From JAABRE01 sp964413275 (lineage in GTDB: Bacteria > Cyanobacteriota > Cyanobacteriia > Cyanobacteriales > JAABRE01), in NCBI GenBank assembly GCA_964413275.1, contig CAYPSO010000174.1:1-6947 (forward strand): a stretch of DNA of 6,947 bases. Reading direction: 5' to 3'. Of the stretch, positions 5,323 to 6,947 are shown one piece after another (position 1 is the first letter of the stretch; each line of letters starts with the position of its first letter). Below the pieces are notes generated by a model. The model made no database searches, was not told where the DNA came from, and saw nothing but the letters and a program-made list of their open reading frames with translations. Position numbers and translations under genes: made by a program.

Positions 5323-6947
5323 ATGTCTGCACCATTTTCTCCCCAAGAAATTGCCTCCGAAGGAATCACCCCCTCCGAATACGAAGAAATCGTCAAGCGT
5401 TTAGGTCGTCACCCCAACAAAGCAGAATTAGGAATGTTCGGGGTGATGTGGTCAGAACACTGTTGTTATAAGAACTCCAGACCTTTATTAAGTCAATTTC
5501 CCACCAATGGCGATCGCATTTTAGTTGGCCCCGGAGAAAATGCCGGAGTAGTTGACTTAGGAGACGGACTCAGACTAGCATTTAAAATAGAATCCCACAA
5601 TCACCCTAGTGCGATCGAACCCTTTCAAGGAGCAGCAACGGGAGTCGGTGGCATCCTCAGAGATATATTTACTATGGGTGCACGTCCCATAGCTTGTTTA
5701 AATTCCCTTAGATTTGGTACATTAGACAATCCCCGTACCCGTCGTATATTTCAAGGTGTTGTCGAAGGAATCAGTCATTATGGTAACTGCGTTGGCGTAC
5801 CCACTGTTGGCGGAGAAATCTATTTCGATGCAGCTTATACAGGTAATCCCCTCGTTAATGCGATGGCTTTAGGCTTGATGGAAACCCCAGAAATAGTTAA
5901 ATCGGGGGCAGAAGGTATTGGTAATCCCGTATTGTATGTAGGTTCAACTACCGGTAGAGATGGTATGGGAGGAGCGAGTTTTGCCAGTGCAGAATTGAGT
6001 GATGCTTCAATGGACGATCGCCCCGCCGTGCAAGTTGGCGATCCTTTTTTAGAAAAATCTCTGATTGAAGCCTGTTTAGAAGCCTTTAAAACAGGTGCAG
6101 TTGTTGCTGCCCAAGACATGGGTGCAGCCGGAATTACCTGTTCAACTTCAGAAATGGCGGCCAAAGGAGGAGTAGGAATTGAACTAGATTTAGATAAAAT
6201 TCCCGTTCGCGAAACTGGCATGATTCCCTATGAATATTTACTTTCAGAGTCCCAAGAAAGGATGTTATTTGTCGCTCATAAAGGCAGAGAACAGGAATTA
6301 ATTGATATATTTCATAAATGGGAACTTCAGGCAGTTGTCGCAGGTACGGTGATTGAAGAACCAATTGTACGCATTCTTTTTCAAGGTGAAGTAGCTGCGG
6401 AAATCCCCGCCACAGCTTTATCGGATAATACTCCAATTTATCATCGAGAACTATTGACAAATCCCCCGGAATATGCAATCAAAGCTTGGCAATGGTCAAA
6501 GGATTCTTTGCCCGATTGTAGCGAGACGGGTATAGGCAATTTAAGCTGGAATCAAATCTTATTGCAACTATTAGATACTCCCACCATCGCTTCTAAAAAA
6601 TGGATTTATCGTCAATACGACCATCAAGTCCAAAATAACACCGTATTTTTGCCCGGAGGTGCAGATGCGGCCGTAATTAGGGTTAGACCAATTGATAAAG
6701 CCCCAGATGAGTGTAAAACCGGTGTAGCAGTAACAACAGATTGCAATCCCCGTTATGTTTACCTTAATCCCTATGAGGGTGCAAAAGCGGCGGTAGCCGA
6801 AGCAGCTAGGAATATTAGTTGTGTGGGTGGTGAACCCATAGCCATTACTGATAATCTTAACTTTGGTAGTCCTGAAAAACCCGTGGGATATTGGCAATTA
6901 CATCATGCTTGCGCTGGCATCTCGGAAGCTTGTCGAGAATTAGGTAC
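5323..6947 (+). CDS. purL: Phosphoribosylformylglycinamidine (FGAM) synthase subunit PurL, 3'-truncated by window
   Basis: An uninterrupted frame of 541 codons runs from the ATG at 5323 to the right edge without a stop; the small-type PurL is usually about 730-790 residues, so roughly the last third lies outside. PurL catalyses the ATP-dependent amidation of FGAR to FGAM in de novo purine synthesis and works with PurQ (glutaminase) and PurS. Visible motifs are MWSEHCCYKNSR at 42-53, with H46 as the likely catalytic histidine by comparison with bacterial small PurL; GPGENAGVVDLGDG; ESHNHPSAIEPFQGAATGVGG starting at 90 (ATP/Mg site); and DMGAAGITCSTSEMAAKGG from 265. The second ATPase-like half begins near VAVTTDCNPRYVYLNPYEGA and DNLNFGSPEKP. 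No PurQ- or PurS-like domain is fused. It follows the Uma2 pair by 134 bp with a terminator-like hairpin between, so it is probably transcribed alone. An ordinary housekeeping gene with higher GC than its AT-rich neighbours to the left. Confidence 0.97.
   Translation, partial: MSAPFSPQEIASEGITPSEYEEIVKRLGRHPNKAELGMFGVMWSEHCCYKNSRPLLSQFPTNGDRILVGPGENAGVVDLGDGLRLAFKIESHNHPSAIEPFQGAATGVGGILRDIFTMGARPIACLNSLRFGTLDNPRTRRIFQGVVEGISHYGNCVGVPTVGGEIYFDAAYTGNPLVNAMALGLMETPEIVKSGAEGIGNPVLYVGSTTGRDGMGGASFASAELSDASMDDRPAVQVGDPFLEKSLIEACLEAFKTGAVVAAQDMGAAGITCSTSEMAAKGGVGIELDLDKIPVRETGMIPYEYLLSESQERMLFVAHKGREQELIDIFHKWELQAVVAGTVIEEPIVRILFQGEVAAEIPATALSDNTPIYHRELLTNPPEYAIKAWQWSKDSLPDCSETGIGNLSWNQILLQLLDTPTIASKKWIYRQYDHQVQNNTVFLPGGADAAVIRVRPIDKAPDECKTGVAVTTDCNPRYVYLNPYEGAKAAVAEAARNISCVGGEPIAITDNLNFGSPEKPVGYWQLHHACAGISEACRELG

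Noticed and set aside
5835..6897. Minus-strand frames opposite purL
   Set aside because: purL has an unbroken frame with strong motifs through the whole region; the opposite frames have low-complexity products without recognisable features.
1..6947. CRISPR array, tRNA or rRNA genes
   Set aside because: No regularly spaced repeats and no cloverleaf or rRNA-like sequence were seen on either strand.

Overview
The window looks like a low-GC cyanobacterium of the Geminocystis/Cyanobacterium/Synechocystis kind (genus is an inference). HIP1 octamers (GCGATCGC) occur at 153, 2019, 2928 and 5510. It also has Uma2-family genes with the cyanobacterial form of that sequence, an alternate (N-type) F1 ATPase alpha subunit of the sort carried by some cyanobacteria, and a small-type purL with cyanobacterium-like motifs.

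Layout, left to right. Positions 1-196 hold no intact gene, only short inverted-repeat DNA and a 51-bp stray copy of the 3' part of atpA. Positions 197-1768 (minus) carry an AT-rich gene for an unusual 523-residue protein: two tandem, degenerate RNase III-like domains followed by the C-terminal helical region normally seen at the end of cyanobacterial NACHT-NTPases, with no NTPase between them. Positions 1950-3455 (minus) carry atpA of the alternate/Na+-type F-ATPase, separated from the other subunit genes that usually flank it. Positions 3636-4439 and 4511-5188 (plus) carry two tandem Uma2-family genes. They are identical for 584 bp from the first base of the start codon and then have different C-terminal tails, a DUF4351 domain in one and a short charged helix in the other. 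From 5323 to the right edge (plus) runs purL (FGAM synthase), cut by the window end.

The genes do not form one pathway. purL is housekeeping and atpA is part of an ion-translocating ATPase. The Uma2 pair and the RNase III-like/NACHT-tail gene are accessory. The RNase III-like gene is bracketed by intact atpA on one side and the 51-bp atpA fragment on the other, which reads as the scar of an insertion or duplication at the 3' end of atpA. This gene, possibly a defence or conflict-system component, is the best candidate in the window for something undescribed. No integrase, transposase, tRNA or CRISPR array is visible.
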